Origin: Adineta ricciae | Taxonomy: Eukaryota; Rotifera; Eurotatoria; Adinetida; Adinetidae | Length of the DNA stretch: 64,000 bases | Direction of reading: 5' to 3' | Assembly: GCA_905250025.1 (NCBI GenBank) | Contig: CAJNOJ010000002.1 | Span: 1,240,001-1,304,000 of the forward strand | Part shown: piece by piece, positions 34,430 to 51,603 of the stretch | Layout: each line of letters opens with the position of its first letter | Numbering within the stretch: the first letter of the stretch is position 1 | Made by a program: the position numbers and the translations under genes | The notes under the pieces: model-generated | The model's database searches: none | The model's input: only the letters and a program-made list of their open reading frames with translations | What the model was told of the DNA's origin: nothing

Positions 34430-36884
34430 TCAAGTCATATTTGATTGATTCATTCGATCATCAATACGTTGTAAGACATTGCTTATTGATTGCATTTGCT
34501 GTTCAACTACTGTTAAACGTTCATTAAATAATTGCAAATGTTCGAGAATTGTTTTTTGACCAGGACGAGAATTTGTTGACGAACGATTCGATCGATATCG
34601 TGACAAAGAATGTGATGAATGTGCACGCGATGATATTGTATTATCTCGAGATAATGGAGCAGAACCAAGTGTTGAATCAAGCCTCAAATAACACAAAACA
34701 TTCGCTTGTAGTTTTCAATTTTGCTCAATAATTACTTTCGTTGAATATCTTTCAATTTGATCATTAGTGCTTGATTATCTTCAGCTGTTTGTTTGACAAG
34801 TTCGGTCATGTCACTTGGCTTTCTCGCTTCCTAGAAACCATTCCGTACGAGAATCGACTGAAAATGGTTTTTTAACATACTTGAAATTTTCGACGTGCAA
34901 CAAAGAATTTCATTCGGCGCATGACTCGAATTGCTTGCTTGAATTTTTCGGGCAATCTTCAAACAGAAAAGATTTATCTTCAAGTTTTCGATTTACTCCT
35001 AAACCTACTGGTGACTTCCTGCTTGATACGTTAACGGTGAATTCTCTAAAGATGAATGTGCATCGCCTACCAAACAGAAAGAAATATCACCTGCATTAGT
35101 ACTGATTAGAAAGGAATATTTTACCAGAATACTGAGCGACGGGTCGACGTCGAAGTATGGAACTATCCCGTGACCTTGATAACATTTTTTCTGCTAGAAA
35201 AATCTCAATCTTATCGAGGCATTTGTTCGCATTCTGAAAATCGATTTTTACCAAATGTTGGATCGACAAGTTTGTAGAGACGCCATGTAGCATTATCCTG
35301 ATGTAGACGACTGGTCGCATGCATACGCCATGCGGTTTGTATCAATTCTGCTGCAGCTGGATACTGCTTATGAAACATTTTTTGCTTTTCTTTTTGCTGA
35401 ACATGTAAAGCAAAACCAGACCCTTAAAGGAAATAAATATGAAATCACATATCATTCGTCGATAGACAAACCTAGAATGCCCTAAACGTACAAACGATTA
35501 GCATTTATCATATGACTTAAATATTCGCTTACAGCTGGTAAACTGAAGAATGCAATGCCAACCATTGATAAACAAGCAGTAACAATTCTCCCAGGCCCTG
35601 TAGAATATCGATAAATCAACCTGTAGCATATTTTTGCAGTCATTTGACTTACACGTATGAGGAACACGATCTCCATATCCAATCGTGGCAACTGAAAATT
35701 TCTCCGCAGTGACTCCTTCTTAATTCAAAACCATCATCTATCTTACCAGTGACAATACCGAACCAAAGTGCATCAGCATAGGATTCAAATGGTTTAACTC
35801 CTTCTTTGATAAAATCTCGTTCTGCTAGATAGACTAGATAGGACGTAACAATAAGAACAATAAAACCCATGTACATAGTTGTTATCAATTCAATTCGATG
35901 TAAATATGCCACATTAAGAAGTAATTTCCACGAATGTGCTTTGCGATCAACATGTAACATACGTAGAATTTGAAAAAATCGAATTATTCTAAAACGAGGA
36001 AATGATGTACATATTTAAAAACACACATTTTTCTTTTTACCGAAGTGCAGGTGACGCGGCCATGACTAATGAAAAATACGAATCAAGAAATGTATTTGCT
36101 CATTTTACCATCTAGTCATACCTGGATTAGCTGAATCGATACGACCAGAGATATGAAATCCAATGACAACAGATGATGCCAAAACAACAAATAAATCGAT
36201 CAAACTAATTGGTGTTCTCATAAAATGAAGTCTTCCAATCCATCCTTTAAACTTTGCTCGACATCCTGATGACCAAACACGAATAATATATTCCAATGCG
36301 AAAAAAACCAACAGAACTGCTTCCTAAAAATCGATTCCTTCTCGAAAATCTTCTCGCACACGTCGACATATTTACCACATAGATAAATTTCTGAGTTATT
36401 TTCTCCTCATATTCACCGATAGTACAAATAACACCAATAACCAAACAGAATAAAACGATCAGAAACCTAGAAATGAAAATTCGTTTAGCTCATCTTAGTT
36501 TTTCTCTTCGCGAGTTTTAGTTGTCATTCAAAATCAACTAGAATAGCAAGATTAGACAAACATGCAAAGAAGGCACAAACGTTCTCATACAAAGTTATTA
36601 ACTTACAAACATCAGTTGTAGGTTTTTTTTGTACTAGAAAAGTTTTCAAGTGATTTTTTTTTACATGCAAAGTTTTCAATATGGGCAAAAGTCTTCTGTC
36701 CTTTAAGATACTTACTTACACCATGAAATGATATGCGAAGCAAAACCAACCGCGACTTGGCCGTTCTAGAAAGTAACATGATTAGAAATTCTCTTTCATC
36801 GCTTTTCATACCGAGAAAGTTGTAGACTTTCTTCTGAAAGATTTTCATATCCAGATCAAAGTATGGTCTGCTCTCCGAGCCCAT
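34430..36884 (-). CDS. KCNQ: KCNQ (Kv7) voltage-gated potassium channel
   Basis: Fifteen exons (36884-36812, 36765-36720, 36466-36376, 36323-36122, 36065-36041, 35988-35747, 35691-35653, 35597-35533, 35481-35472, 35422-35252, 35190-35125, 35090-35030, 34956-34881, 34830-34736, 34682-34430) give 504 residues. KVYNFLGERP opens the fold. S2 includes [24 protein letters not shown]4 is [14 protein letters not shown] plus the next arginine. The filter TIGYGD falls at residues 229-234. S6 reads AFFSLPAGILGSGFAL. Helix A has [11 protein letters not shown], helix [18 protein letters not shown], and a short coiled coil ends MNQSNMT. Kv7 channels are calmodulin- and PIP2-regulated. GILG is encoded by a 10-nt exon. 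The ATG lies 3 nt after a TTTGTAG acceptor, 117 nt from the UBL4A stop. Confidence 0.94.
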
Positions 36885-37000
36885 TATCTACAAATAAACA
36901 TGAATGTTCGATTTCATACAATGGCGAGTTCAGGCAAATTGTATATATAGAAATGAGTTTATTATGTTTGAAGAAATAGAGAAGAGAGTATAGTACAATA

Positions 37001-37536
37001 TCACGATGGTGAATGATTTAATCGATCAGTACACAGTTTTTCGATGTCATCAAGACTTAAATGATCAATTGTATTCTTCATTTCCTAGAAAAAGAAGCAA
37101 AGATCGACGAGTACTAACGAGTTTGTTCGTACTTTTTGAAATGCATTGACGAATGCTTCACGTTCTTGGGGATTCTGAAGCCATTTTGAAGCTAATTGTT
37201 GAAGTTCACACAAAAATGCATTATTAATTGGTTTGCTCGATACTGGCGTCGTAGGCGACGAAGAAATCAAATGTAATTTTGTTCCATCAACAATATGACA
37301 ATCTTCTAATGTGCCTTCGTGTAAAGGTTTTCCTTTGTGAACTAATTTTTGCTGATGAATTGGAATATTCAATTGAGTGAAAAGACGAGATTTGATTTCT
37401 TGTATGGTATCATTTGGGGAAACCTATGAGTATAATCAATAAGTGATAAAAAGCAGAAAGTGATCGAGGGACAACTTACTTGTAATTGAATTTCAGCTAA
37501 GGCCGGATTGTTCAGTACTTTGACATGAATTAACAT
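37001..37536 (-). CDS. UBL4A: UBL4A/Get5, ubiquitin-like subunit of the BAG6 tail-anchor pathway
   Basis: Exons 37536-37480, 37423-37133 and 37084-37001; 143 residues. The N-terminal ubiquitin-like domain (MLIHVKVLNNPALAEIQLQV, QQKLVHKGKPLHEGTLED, GTKLHLI) lacks a C-terminal Gly-Gly, so it is not processed for conjugation. A middle linker and the C-terminal Tugs-type helix (TIDHLSLDDIEKLCTDRL) match UBL4A, which docks on BAG6 and passes tail-anchored proteins to TRC40. Human UBL4A has 157 residues. The ATG directly follows a CATTTCTAG acceptor. It sits between KCNQ and MAPKAPK on the same strand. Confidence 0.85.
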
Positions 37537-37876
37537 CTAGAAATGAGCGCAGAGGCACATAGATACAAATGTTTATTTCGTTTTTTTTTCTTTTTCTACT
37601 AAGATATATATTTATGTTCAATCAAATATTTACCTCTAAAATATAGAAATATATATAGAGCAAAAAGTTGAATGAATCGACAAAGACGTGAACACATATT
37701 TGTTTAGAACAGATACAAATTTGTTGATCAAATGGAGATAGAGAGAAAGAAAAATACAAGGGTTCAATATACATCTCCATTATGAAGATGATCACACGAT
37801 ACTAATGATAATGAAGACAGCAAATGATTCCATATGGTAAATATAAAAAAGATTAGAGAGAAAAAATGTTTGTGTT

Positions 37877-40041
<2,165 letters not shown>

Positions 40042-41382
40042 GTTTAACTAAGCAGATATCTATCTTGAAATTGTAAAACACTTTTGAAAAAGAATTTATG
40101 TAAAGAAAAAGAAAAACTACACGCACTGACTTGATAAAACAACATATGGTTTATATTCTCATTGTCCTATCAATACACTCAATGATCACGAATGCGGTGT
40201 AATCAATGGTATATCTGATCCCTCAACTTAATAGAGTCTACCTGAGCATATATACGTCAAATATGCATGACGCTTGTTCTAGGCATGCAGTGACAACGTG
40301 AGCTGTATCGACGTATACAAATGACGATGTTCTCTTCACTAGTTTTTCTTCCATTGACAAATGGTGATTATATAGCGACGTGTTTCTGTTTTTTTTATCG
40401 TTTCTACGTGATAGTCATGACTCAGGAGAGGAACCTTGAACACTTTGGCAAATATAATATTGAAAGTACAAAAGCACCCACATATGACTACGAACGCATT
40501 TATTTCTCATAATCTAACTTCCATCAATGATTCATGAATTGGGATAAATGTGAGAGAAAAAAAAGGAAGACCTGTTAAAGATTCTCATGAAATCGATTTT
40601 ATATAGACTTCAATTTTCACCTAACATTATACACTAATCATAAAGTCAATAAGACATGATTAATCCAGCAAATAACAGTCTTTGAGTTCGCCCCCACTTA
40701 CCTATTTCTTAACAAACAAATATTACGAGTAAATTTTTATGTTAAAAAAAACTTTTTGACTCAAGTTTCTGCTATTTATATATTTTAATCATAAGCACCT
40801 ACTTTTTAGTTGATGATGCCTTCTTTTCTGCCATTCAAATTGTCGTTGACGTACAAGAAAGAGAATGAAAATAAATCTAAATGAAAATGTATATATAGAC
40901 ATGATGAAATCCATCATTTGACTTATGTTTCAAATGGTCGATGAAATTCTTCGGTATCTAGTCGAAATATAAATGTGGACTTTTTCACTTCCATATTGCA
41001 ATATAGAGGAAATGACATCAACAACAATAACAATGACAACAACAACAACAACAGAACAACTATACTGTCAACGACTACATAGCTAAACTCGACGTTGCTT
41101 TTTCTTTTTTGCTCTTATAACGAATAATTTAGTAAATAAATTTCGTGCTTAAATCAGTAAACAAATTCGTAAAGGCAAACTTGTGTACGTGTAGCGCTCG
41201 TTTTCCATTGGATGGTTTGCACCAATCGGAATCGATACTGTCAGCTGCTTGCTCTATCCTATCACATTGCTATTTTATTCTATTCCGTTTCAAGAATGAC
41301 ACTTTATCTGTGAATGATTTTGCGAAGATTATAAAAGCGAGAAAGTACCGCTTGTTTCAGATCTTGCAATATATTTTTTTAC
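40042..41382. other. Divergent intergenic region with CAA repeat
   Basis: About 1.3 kb separating MAPKAPK (leftward) from EPG5 (rightward). It contains a (CAA)n-type run at about 41017-41057. The short open frames at 40321 and 41145 have no support. Confidence 0.45.
41017..41057 (+). repeat. CAA-rich microsatellite
   Basis: Interrupted (CAA/ACA)n tract in the spacer upstream of EPG5, read directly in the sequence. Confidence 0.8.
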
Positions 41383-44300
41383 ATGGCTGAGTTAGAACGT
41401 CCTGCGATACGTTCGGAAAAGGTAGAAAAGTTCTTTTAGTTTGAATTCAGAGAGACTTTTTTTGGTGTGTTTTCTAGAAAAAAGTGAAAGAGACAACGGT
41501 AGAAGATCAAGAATCGCAACTAGAAGATCGCATACGTGGTTTAAAGGAATTTTTTGATGAAAGACAGGTAACGATTTAGAAATGAAGTTTAAAGATGTCT
41601 ACATTCGTATCATTCAAGGATCAAACTACTGATGAATCGGTTGATATTTCGAATTCAAATGTCGAAGAAATTCCAAAAGATAATGAACAAAATCTTACAA
41701 CAACTGAAGCAAGTGTTAACGAATCAACGACGAATGCAGAAATCAGCTCAAATGAGAACCAAACAGAATCTGAACAGTTAAAGGATGAAACTGAGACACA
41801 TATCGAGAATAATCTACAGGAAACATCACTTCAATCTGATCAAACGTCAATTCTTGAAGAAACAGCGATAAACACTAATGATAACCAAAACGAAATCATC
41901 AACAGCACAACGGTATGTGAATCGGTGAGAATTTATCTCGAGATACTTTCTTTTATCCGATTATACAGAGACTCATTTACAAGGAAAATTACTTTATACA
42001 ACCGCTTGAAATAACATTACACTATAGAGAAAGTATTTTTTTTCTTTTTCTAGACACTCGAGTCAACTGAGACACACGAAGAAGTACTCCCAACGACATT
42101 AAACAATTATGAAAATTCTGCCTTCATCTATCCGCGTTTATCCTTATCATTATGGTCTCCAGCTACAGCACCACTGTCTTCTCTCGAAGCTGAAGTCAAC
42201 ACATCAGTTCATGATCCATATTCGATAGAAAACTTCAAGCCTTCGCTTCTTCAAATGGAATTACGTCAGACTTATTTACCATTTATCAACATTACAGATG
42301 AATATTTTCTAAGCGAACATGAAAAACTAATTACGAATAATCCACGTTATCGTTCGTTGATAACAAAAGAAGAAACCGATGAAAATAACACTAACGAAGA
42401 CGATGACGAGTTTTACTTTTTAATTTCTTCATTCTACGATATACGAACCAAGATCGATCAGTTAACCAATGAGTACGACGTATTGCAACGAAAAATAGCG
42501 TCTCTCTTGCCACATGTTTGGTCGTTTTCATCGGAGAAAATCGAATCCGGTTCGTACTGTGGCGACAATGTTTATTTGAAACGCTCAATTCTCTACGAAC
42601 AAGCGAATTTCGATCGAAATTTAGCCAAAGAAATCGAAGATACACTAAAACAACTACGTGCCATTATTTATCAGCAATATGTCGCATTAAAATATGAAAC
42701 TCTTTGGTACAAAATGAAAATCGATATCTACATCAATAATCTCCTGTCAATCAACAAAACAACCAAAAAACTTCTCCATACCATTGAAATTCTCTTCAAT
42801 TTTCAACGTTATCGCACACGCGATAGTCTCTTCTATACATATACCCGGCAGTTACTAAAGCAAACCATTGATGTTGTCTATAAATATGGCAATTACAATG
42901 AAACTTTATTCATTATTAATCATGTTCTCAGATGTCCACCTGGCATTCATCAATGGGCGACTCATTTCGTACGATTTCTATTACCTACGTCCTTCGAAAT
43001 TCTTTGTTCACCTATGTACATACGCTACATCGCTCATTTCCTTGCCATACTTTTATTTCCAGTTAAAAATCGTGATATATTCTTACAAAACTGGCTAGGT
43101 GAAAATGGTGAAACCGTTCCTCAACTTTCATCATTGCCAACCACGACAACAAATCAACAGCATTGGATGCTCATCGATGCCGATGGACAAGAACGTGCAG
43201 CATTACTACGATGGGATACATTGAACGAAGATGATTTGATAGCGCTGTTGAATCAATTTAATTTAAATTATTTAATGAACGTACTTTTCAGCTTAAACGA
43301 ACAGGCAAACCAAAGACAACATTGTGTAACATATGATAATACTGTACGCATATTGGCGATATTGGATTTATTCGTAGAAATACTTTGCCGTGGTTTTGAT
43401 ACGTATGCTGATTCACAATATAAGAATTTTCATAAGCATATCGGGAAAATGATTCGGTATGTTCAGTTGTTATTTTGGGAAGAAAAGGAATTCAATGAAT
43501 TTTTGTATTTCAGCGATTGTGTTCATGTTTGTCGATATCATGTCGATGGAGTTCTACAACATTTGAATCATGAAGATCGAATACGATTGCGAGATCACTA
43601 TTTTGCATATATTTATCGTTCAGTGGAAAACATCATTAGACAATGCAGGTAGAATGTCATCTAATTTTTCTTCGCACTATGTTATCTTTTTTCTTTTCAA
43701 CAGAAATGTTCGCTGGAGTTTATTATCTCTGTTCGCTCTCTTCGATCTGCCATCATCATTACAAAATCGTTTGCTTCATCTGATTTGTTCGATTCCAGAT
43801 GACGAACCTGTGACCGGTAATGAACTGTTTTACCGAGTTTTCTGTTAATAATCGAAGATTTTCTATTTTCGATGTAGTGGAAACTAGTGCCGCTGTTGAT
43901 CAAATGCTAAATTCTTCGACGCCAAGCGAAATTCTATCTCTTCTCAAAGTCCTACATAATCTCGGACAAACTGGTGATGAGTCCGGCCAAATTTCGAATG
44001 TCATCTTTTACATTACCTGCTTACATCCCATCTCACGCGAATATTCACTGCGTGATGGACGTTCTATTCTAGCACATTTCGCTTCATTGCGCCCAACAAT
44101 CATCAGTCATTTGTTAAAACTAGCTTCAGCACATATCGATGCCGTCGGTAAAGTTCTTTTCGGACTTTTTCGCTCATTACCAATGGAAATCTGGATGCCA
44201 AACGATAGTGACTTATCCATTATTGAGAAATGGCTCGATGATCTGTCTCAATCATCGATTGCTTTTCAATTAGCACTTCATCTAATCGATACGATGAATT

Positions 44301-47300
44301 GGCAAAATCTACCTGATAAACAGCAACTCTGCGTACCATATGCCACACATTGCGAAATCGCTTTGATTCTACTGAAGTTGCATTTAAAATATTGTGATAA
44401 GAGTGCTCCATCCAAAGAGAATCAATTACAAGTAAAATATCTTGCTTCTGGTTGTTCTTTGGAAAAAAAGTACTTGATTGTTTTTAGTTGCAAAACTTTA
44501 TGAAAAATACCCAGATTAATCTCGATCAATGGATATGGGCAGCTGTTCTTCGTTTACAACTAAATCAATCGTGTCTTTCAGCTGATTCATTTATTGATAG
44601 TATGAATCAGGAGCATGTGGGTAGCATTCATCGAACCGAGCAAAGTCCTTCAACTGATAATGGAATGTCCGATGAAGCCATGAACGATATTCGACGTGCT
44701 ATTGAACATTATCATAGTCCAATTGCATATTATATCTCATTTGGTTTGGATCAGCCAGGTGTCAGGTAAGTTTCGATCTATTCTAACGAATTCCATAAAG
44801 TCTCTCTTTAGTGCTGCTGGTTTCTTTGAGCATGGAATTGAGTACCTCTCACAACTCGTTCAAGCCAATAAGTATGCTGCAGCTATTCGAGTCCTTCATG
44901 ATATGTCTGGCATTCTCGTACGAAGTGTTGACTATCTCATTGAACATGCCACGTACGTCATCGAAAATGTTCTTCTCGAATTTTTCGAAGCGTTCACTTA
45001 TTTAGATTCATGAGCACATTAAAAACACTATTGAATGTATCTGATACATCGGCATCTCTGTTGAGAACAGCATCTTCGTACATTATTCAACAAAGAACGT
45101 ATGACGAAACAACTAATGCAAAGTTATTAACAGCTGCAATTCTTGATCTACTCATTTGGCTTGAAGACAATCCCAAATCTCGACGTTTACTCTTGCTTCT
45201 CTGGTTTAAACTACTAACAGCTTTAAAAGACTGGAATAAAGACAGGTATGAGTTAACATAATCTCTATTCGAGCGAAGATCATCCTTGTTTCAGTTCAAT
45301 TCTATATGTTCTTGACAATCTTCTCGCGCATTCATTCGTTCATGACGTGATGAACAAAGAAGTTACGGATCATTTATTTGAATTAGCTGTGGTAAGTATG
45401 GCTGACTTTGGATGACAAAAGGAAACAGACTTTAAATTTAGTCGGCACTCAATCCACGACAAACTCAACAAATCGCACGATCAGGTTTCCTATCTTGGAT
45501 ACCTTTACCATCGTCAGTGACATCGACTCAGACCTATTGGTCATCATTATCGATTGATTCCACACTTTTATCACGGTATCCCGTTGTTAGTTATTATTTT
45601 CTAAATGCGGAAAACTCTTTTGAAATCGATCAAAATGTTCTGGTGGAATTAAAAGCAGAACTTGAACTGAATCCAACCGGCAAAGTTGATCAGATTTGGA
45701 AGGTTTGTTGCAATCCTCATTGACACAAAAGCCGTTACTCTGTTTAACTTTTAGAAATTGATCCAACAACGTCACTATCCGCTCATACCTTTAACAAGTC
45801 TTTCCATCTATCGCTGGGGCTCAATGGCATGTGAAATGCCTCCTTCCCATGCCCTATTGCCGCTTGTCTGGGAAAAATTCTTTACCATTTATTTATCGAA
45901 GCACGACAACTGTTTACATCGGGTTGGCCATCGCTTATTCGAAAGTCCAGCGCAAACAACATTTCTCAAACAGATGAAACGTTCCTTATGTCAAGCGAGT
46001 GAATATTTTTCATCGTCAAACCTTCCCTATTCAAATCAATTGTCAACATTCTATCACTCATTATCTTTATGGATTGACGAACCACGTTTACATGATCCAC
46101 AATTGAACATTCTCTCTCTTCCACAACAATATGATAATGAACGTCTAGCTCATTTGTTCAATGCAGATTATCGAATATTCGACATAAAATGGCTTGAATT
46201 GGTCGATTTAAGACAAATCTACGAAACGTTGATTAAGTTCACAAATGAATTATGGATGAGAAAACACCCGAATATAGATACTAATCAACGTTCACTAACC
46301 AATCCGACTCGGCAAATTATGACATCATCGGATAAACTTCGAGATCTTGTTTCCAACGTTCAACGACCATCACCTAGTGCTAAAATAACTATCATTACTA
46401 ATGAGTCAAACACCGCACCGAACCAACTAGCCATACCCAACAATCCAAATGAAATGAAAGTTGTCTTTGAAGCCGAATTGACGAAGATTGTCAACTGGCT
46501 GAAAACACATTGTCAAAGGCATATGAAACAAATTGAACTTGATCAAACACTGATGAGTATCTTACCTTTATTGTGGAAAAATGAATTTCAGGAGGTAATT
46601 CCAAACGAACATTACCCGATGATGATCTTTCATCCCTATAGATGCAAACATAATACTTCTTTTTTTCTTTTAGCAATCCATCCAAGCTTCCTGTCAGAAT
46701 GTTTTAAATCCTGTTCATCAATGTACTCGTCCAGCATACATCATTGTTCGTTACAAATCGAAACAACAATGTCAAACCTCGAATCAACGTCTGGAAATTA
46801 TCTTAAATGAGCATAAACAATTACTAACTGATGCTTGTCGTTCATGTGATATTGACATATGTCGTTCGATTGAATTACTCATTCACATCGTTCAAGATCT
46901 CACACGACAATTATCATCACCAATGTTTAATGATCAACAATCGTTGACAACTATTGTCGATGATGGTACAGAACTATTTTACTCACTGTTATCCGCTTAT
47001 GATGATACATATAACGAATTTATGCAACCAGTGGGTGAACAATTGAATTCATTATATGATACACTAGGCGAAATATTTGTCAAATCAGATCCTCGTCAAC
47101 CACAGAAGATATTGGAATATATTGTTTTAAATCGTCCAAATATTGCACGTTTAATTCCATATTTTAATCCGAATTCATTGATTCAATCTGATAAATTCAT
47201 CGATATTTACAACAAACTATCGAAAATGTTTACATTTGTTGAATATACTCCATATCTATTGCAAATGTTTCGAAAATTCAATGTTAAACAATGGTTTGAA

Positions 47301-50062
47301 ACTGTTTCAAACAGCAATCAACACACTGCATTCATCGATACGTTATTCAATCATTTCCGTTCTTTAGTAGATAATTTCACTCTCGCTGCTAAACGTGAGA
47401 ATCCACCTGGTTACGACGAGTTACCATTGATTGAACAAACCAATCAATTATTCGACATATCCATCGGACATATGATTCAAATCTTGAACTATTCGTACCC
47501 TTCACAGATCGGTTATCTGTTCCGTAATCTCATCGAGAGTATTCAAACCATGCGGAAGAAGCAAAAACTTATTCAGCAACAGAACAATTCTTTAACGCCA
47601 TTGGAATTTCAAACATCGGTCGAACGTGGACTATTACCAACGAAAGTTTTATCAGAATTTCTTGATCAATTACATTATTTGGAAAACACATCGACAATAA
47701 CACTGGGCAAACAGCAACTTGATGAAATGATTCAATGGCTACAGACGTTCGTACTGAAGCAAATTGTAAGTGATGAAGTATTTTGAAGAAAGAAAAGTCT
47801 TTGTATTGTGATTGTTTAGGATGAACATAATGACAAACGTTTACTCCAATTATATCAATGTTGGCGACCGTGTTTGAACGAATTAACAAGAATTTATTCG
47901 ATTATCTTGATTTTAAATATTCAAAAATGTCGAATTCATCATGAGTTTAACATGTCTCAAATCTTCGAACAAATTCTTTATCTTTATGGTCCGTTTATTG
48001 ATCAAACCTATTCATTATTTTCCTTAACCGAATGGAAAACAATCATCGACCATCATGGTGATATGTTAACACGACTAATCAAAACATTCTTACAATTATA
48101 CGAAGAATTCTACGAATATATCAATGAATTCTACCATCATCAACAAGGATTTTTCCATTGTATATTTCAATACTGGTACAAAATTGTGAAATGTCTAATA
48201 ACACAAGAATATACTCATCCTATTATGGATATTTATCATCGATACTTACCAAAATTATCTTGGGCTAATTATCGTTTGAATATCGAATGCTTATTGATCT
48301 TTGATGAATTGATCAGCGCGAATAATCTGGAAAATATTCCTTCGACATCATTGTATGAATTCATTATTCATATCCTTTCGACTGTAGACATTCATACGTG
48401 GATGATCGAGAATGACGAAAGAACGATACATTCGTTGGTACCGAACTATTTTCGTTTGCTGATTAATATCTTTCTTAGTCCACAAGCAAAATATGTTCAA
48501 GTAAATTCGGAAATTCAAATGTTTTGGTTTTTTTTTCTCATTTCTTTGTTTTCACATTTAGAATAATGATCAGCTGAGTCGGTTAGCAAGCCAATGTGAA
48601 GCAGTCAATTGGAGTCACTTAGATGATGAAATTTATGTCAATGTAATCAATACTATCATGTCGAAAATCGAACATGATTTCATTCTTGCGCCACGAGCAT
48701 CGACTGATGGATATTTGAATAGGTTAGTCGAAGGGAATCTCAATACATATGTATGAGTTTTGTTTTCTTGTAGAATTCTTCGTTGTGCTTGTGAATTCAA
48801 TTCTTCATCATTGGTAACTGATCGCGTACGGATGAAACGTTTATCGTATTTCGGTTTGATTGAACAATGTTTGATCAATGCAAAGAATCAACATAATCAA
48901 GATGAATACCGATTAATACTAATTAATCTTCTCAATGATATTGAATCTTTAGCTATTCAAGGCAAATTACTTGTTCCTGATGAACTCGAAGATATATTCA
49001 CCGAACTCATACGTTTCCTCAATATAAGTTCACTCGGACAAACAATCTTGAATTCTTATCAAACTTATTTTCTTGACTGGATACGCCAAAGTCAGAATTC
49101 GATCACCATGTTACCATTATTTGTCAGTGTATGTCGAACATTGAAAGACCGACATCGAAAGATTCTCTTCATCGAAATTATTCTGTACATTTATTTCATC
49201 CATGATCGTGTACATGATTGGTCGATTATATTTCGTTTATTTGAACAGAACGAAGAACTTGAAAATACCAAAACCGATGATTATATACAATTATGTTGTG
49301 AATACAATGCATTCTTAACATTATATCTCATGTCGGAATATGAATTAAGTCATAATAAACAGCAGAGTAATGATGAGATATTGAACAATGAATATAAATA
49401 TTTGGAGAAATTAATTGAATTGTTAACCAATGGTAAATTAAAGATCATTCATGGTGAAGAAGAACGTGTTCTCTTGTTAATGATCAAAATTAATCGAATT
49501 ATCATTCATCAATTAGAATACGGACGAAGTACAGATGTGCTATTAACACGATTGATTCGAAATTATGCACACTGGCTTTTGGCACTTGGAACAGATAACA
49601 AAGAATATGCATACGCAGGTATTTTTGCAATTATTGGAATTGGAAAGAAAGCTCAATATTCGCTCAGGTAATAAAACAAGTTCGTTTCGTCATTGAAAAG
49701 AAAAACGAAAATTTCGTTTTCGTAGATTTCGTTTATTTGTCAAACTACTCGGCATCATGCAATTGGAACAATTAACTGATGAACCATTTAAGATTCGCAT
49801 TGATGCGAATGATCGCCGTCCAGATCTTTCATCGGCAAATAATACTATATTTAAACAGCATTTAACAAACATATCATCGGCGACGACAACATCCAATGAA
49901 TACAGTGATTTCAAAAGCGAACTTGTCTATTGTAACAGTGAATATTTACAACGACCCGAGGTTACATTCTTTCAAGTTTCTCAATTGATCCATTATCTAT
50001 GTACACATCTATTCGCCGATCTGCCTTATTTAACCCACGTTTCCATCCATGAGTTACAATGA
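41383..50062 (+). CDS. EPG5: EPG5, autophagosome-lysosome tethering protein
   Basis: Seventeen exons (41383-41421, 41478-41567, 41619-41912, 42054-43648, 43704-43816, 43878-44431, 44488-44765, 44812-44952, 45006-45245, 45295-45391, 45442-45702, 45755-46594, 46674-47765, 47820-48500, 48562-48722, 48774-49667, 49726-50062) give 2568 residues in one frame (human EPG5 has 2579). Diagnostic stretches: LSIYRWGSMACEMPPSHALL followed by LVWEKFFTIYL, GHRLFESPAQTTFLKQMKR, LPQQYDNERLAHLF, IFAIIGIGKKAQYSLRFRLF and the C-terminal PEVTFFQVSQLIHYLC. The N-terminal 200 residues are acidic, Ser/Thr-rich and probably disordered. EPG5 is a RAB7 effector that tethers late endosomes or lysosomes to autophagosomes. 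Introns are 50-140 nt. The frame is complete and intact. Confidence 0.93.
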
Positions 50063-50194
50063 CTATAAATAACTGTTCGCTTTTCCTTTTCATCTGTAAA
50101 TTTTCTTTTGTACTTATCGTTCTTCTTTTTATACATACAAGAAAAAACACGTTACGCAGGATGATTGTTACTCTTTTTCTTCGTCTTGCGTATA

Positions 50195-50395
50195 TACAAG
50201 GTGGCCTGTAAATAACGCAATCGAAATCAAAAGTAGAATATTTTCATCGATGATAGGGACAAATGCAAGCTTTGACAGATAGCTCATCGAAGGATTCTGT
50301 CGAATAGGAAACAAAAGGTATGCACGAAAATGAAAGAAAATACGCTTATAGAGAATATAAACCATTTGATTGCGTTATTCGTGGGCCACTCTGTA
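50195..50395. mobile_element. Small Tc1/mariner-like MITE
   Basis: About 201 nt bounded by imperfect terminal inverted repeats: left TACAAGGTGGCCTGTAAATA, continuing ACGCAATC; right, reverse-complemented, TACAGAGTGGCCCACGAATA, continuing ACGCAATC (22 of 28 matches). Flanking TA dinucleotides at both ends fit the TA target duplication of Tc1/mariner. No transposase fits in the interior. It sits between the EPG5 stop and the spermidine synthase start, about 65 nt before that ATG. Confidence 0.7.
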
Positions 50396-50460
50396 TACAT
50401 TATAAACAATCAAGGACTTGATTAGTTACGGGGCATATTTTTTAGAATATTTTTGCACGT

Positions 50461-51603
<1,143 letters not shown>

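Noticed and set aside
50168-50365. Minus-strand open frame in the MITE as a transposase remnant
   Set aside because: Too short and without a DDE or helix-turn-helix motif; the element is better described as non-autonomous.
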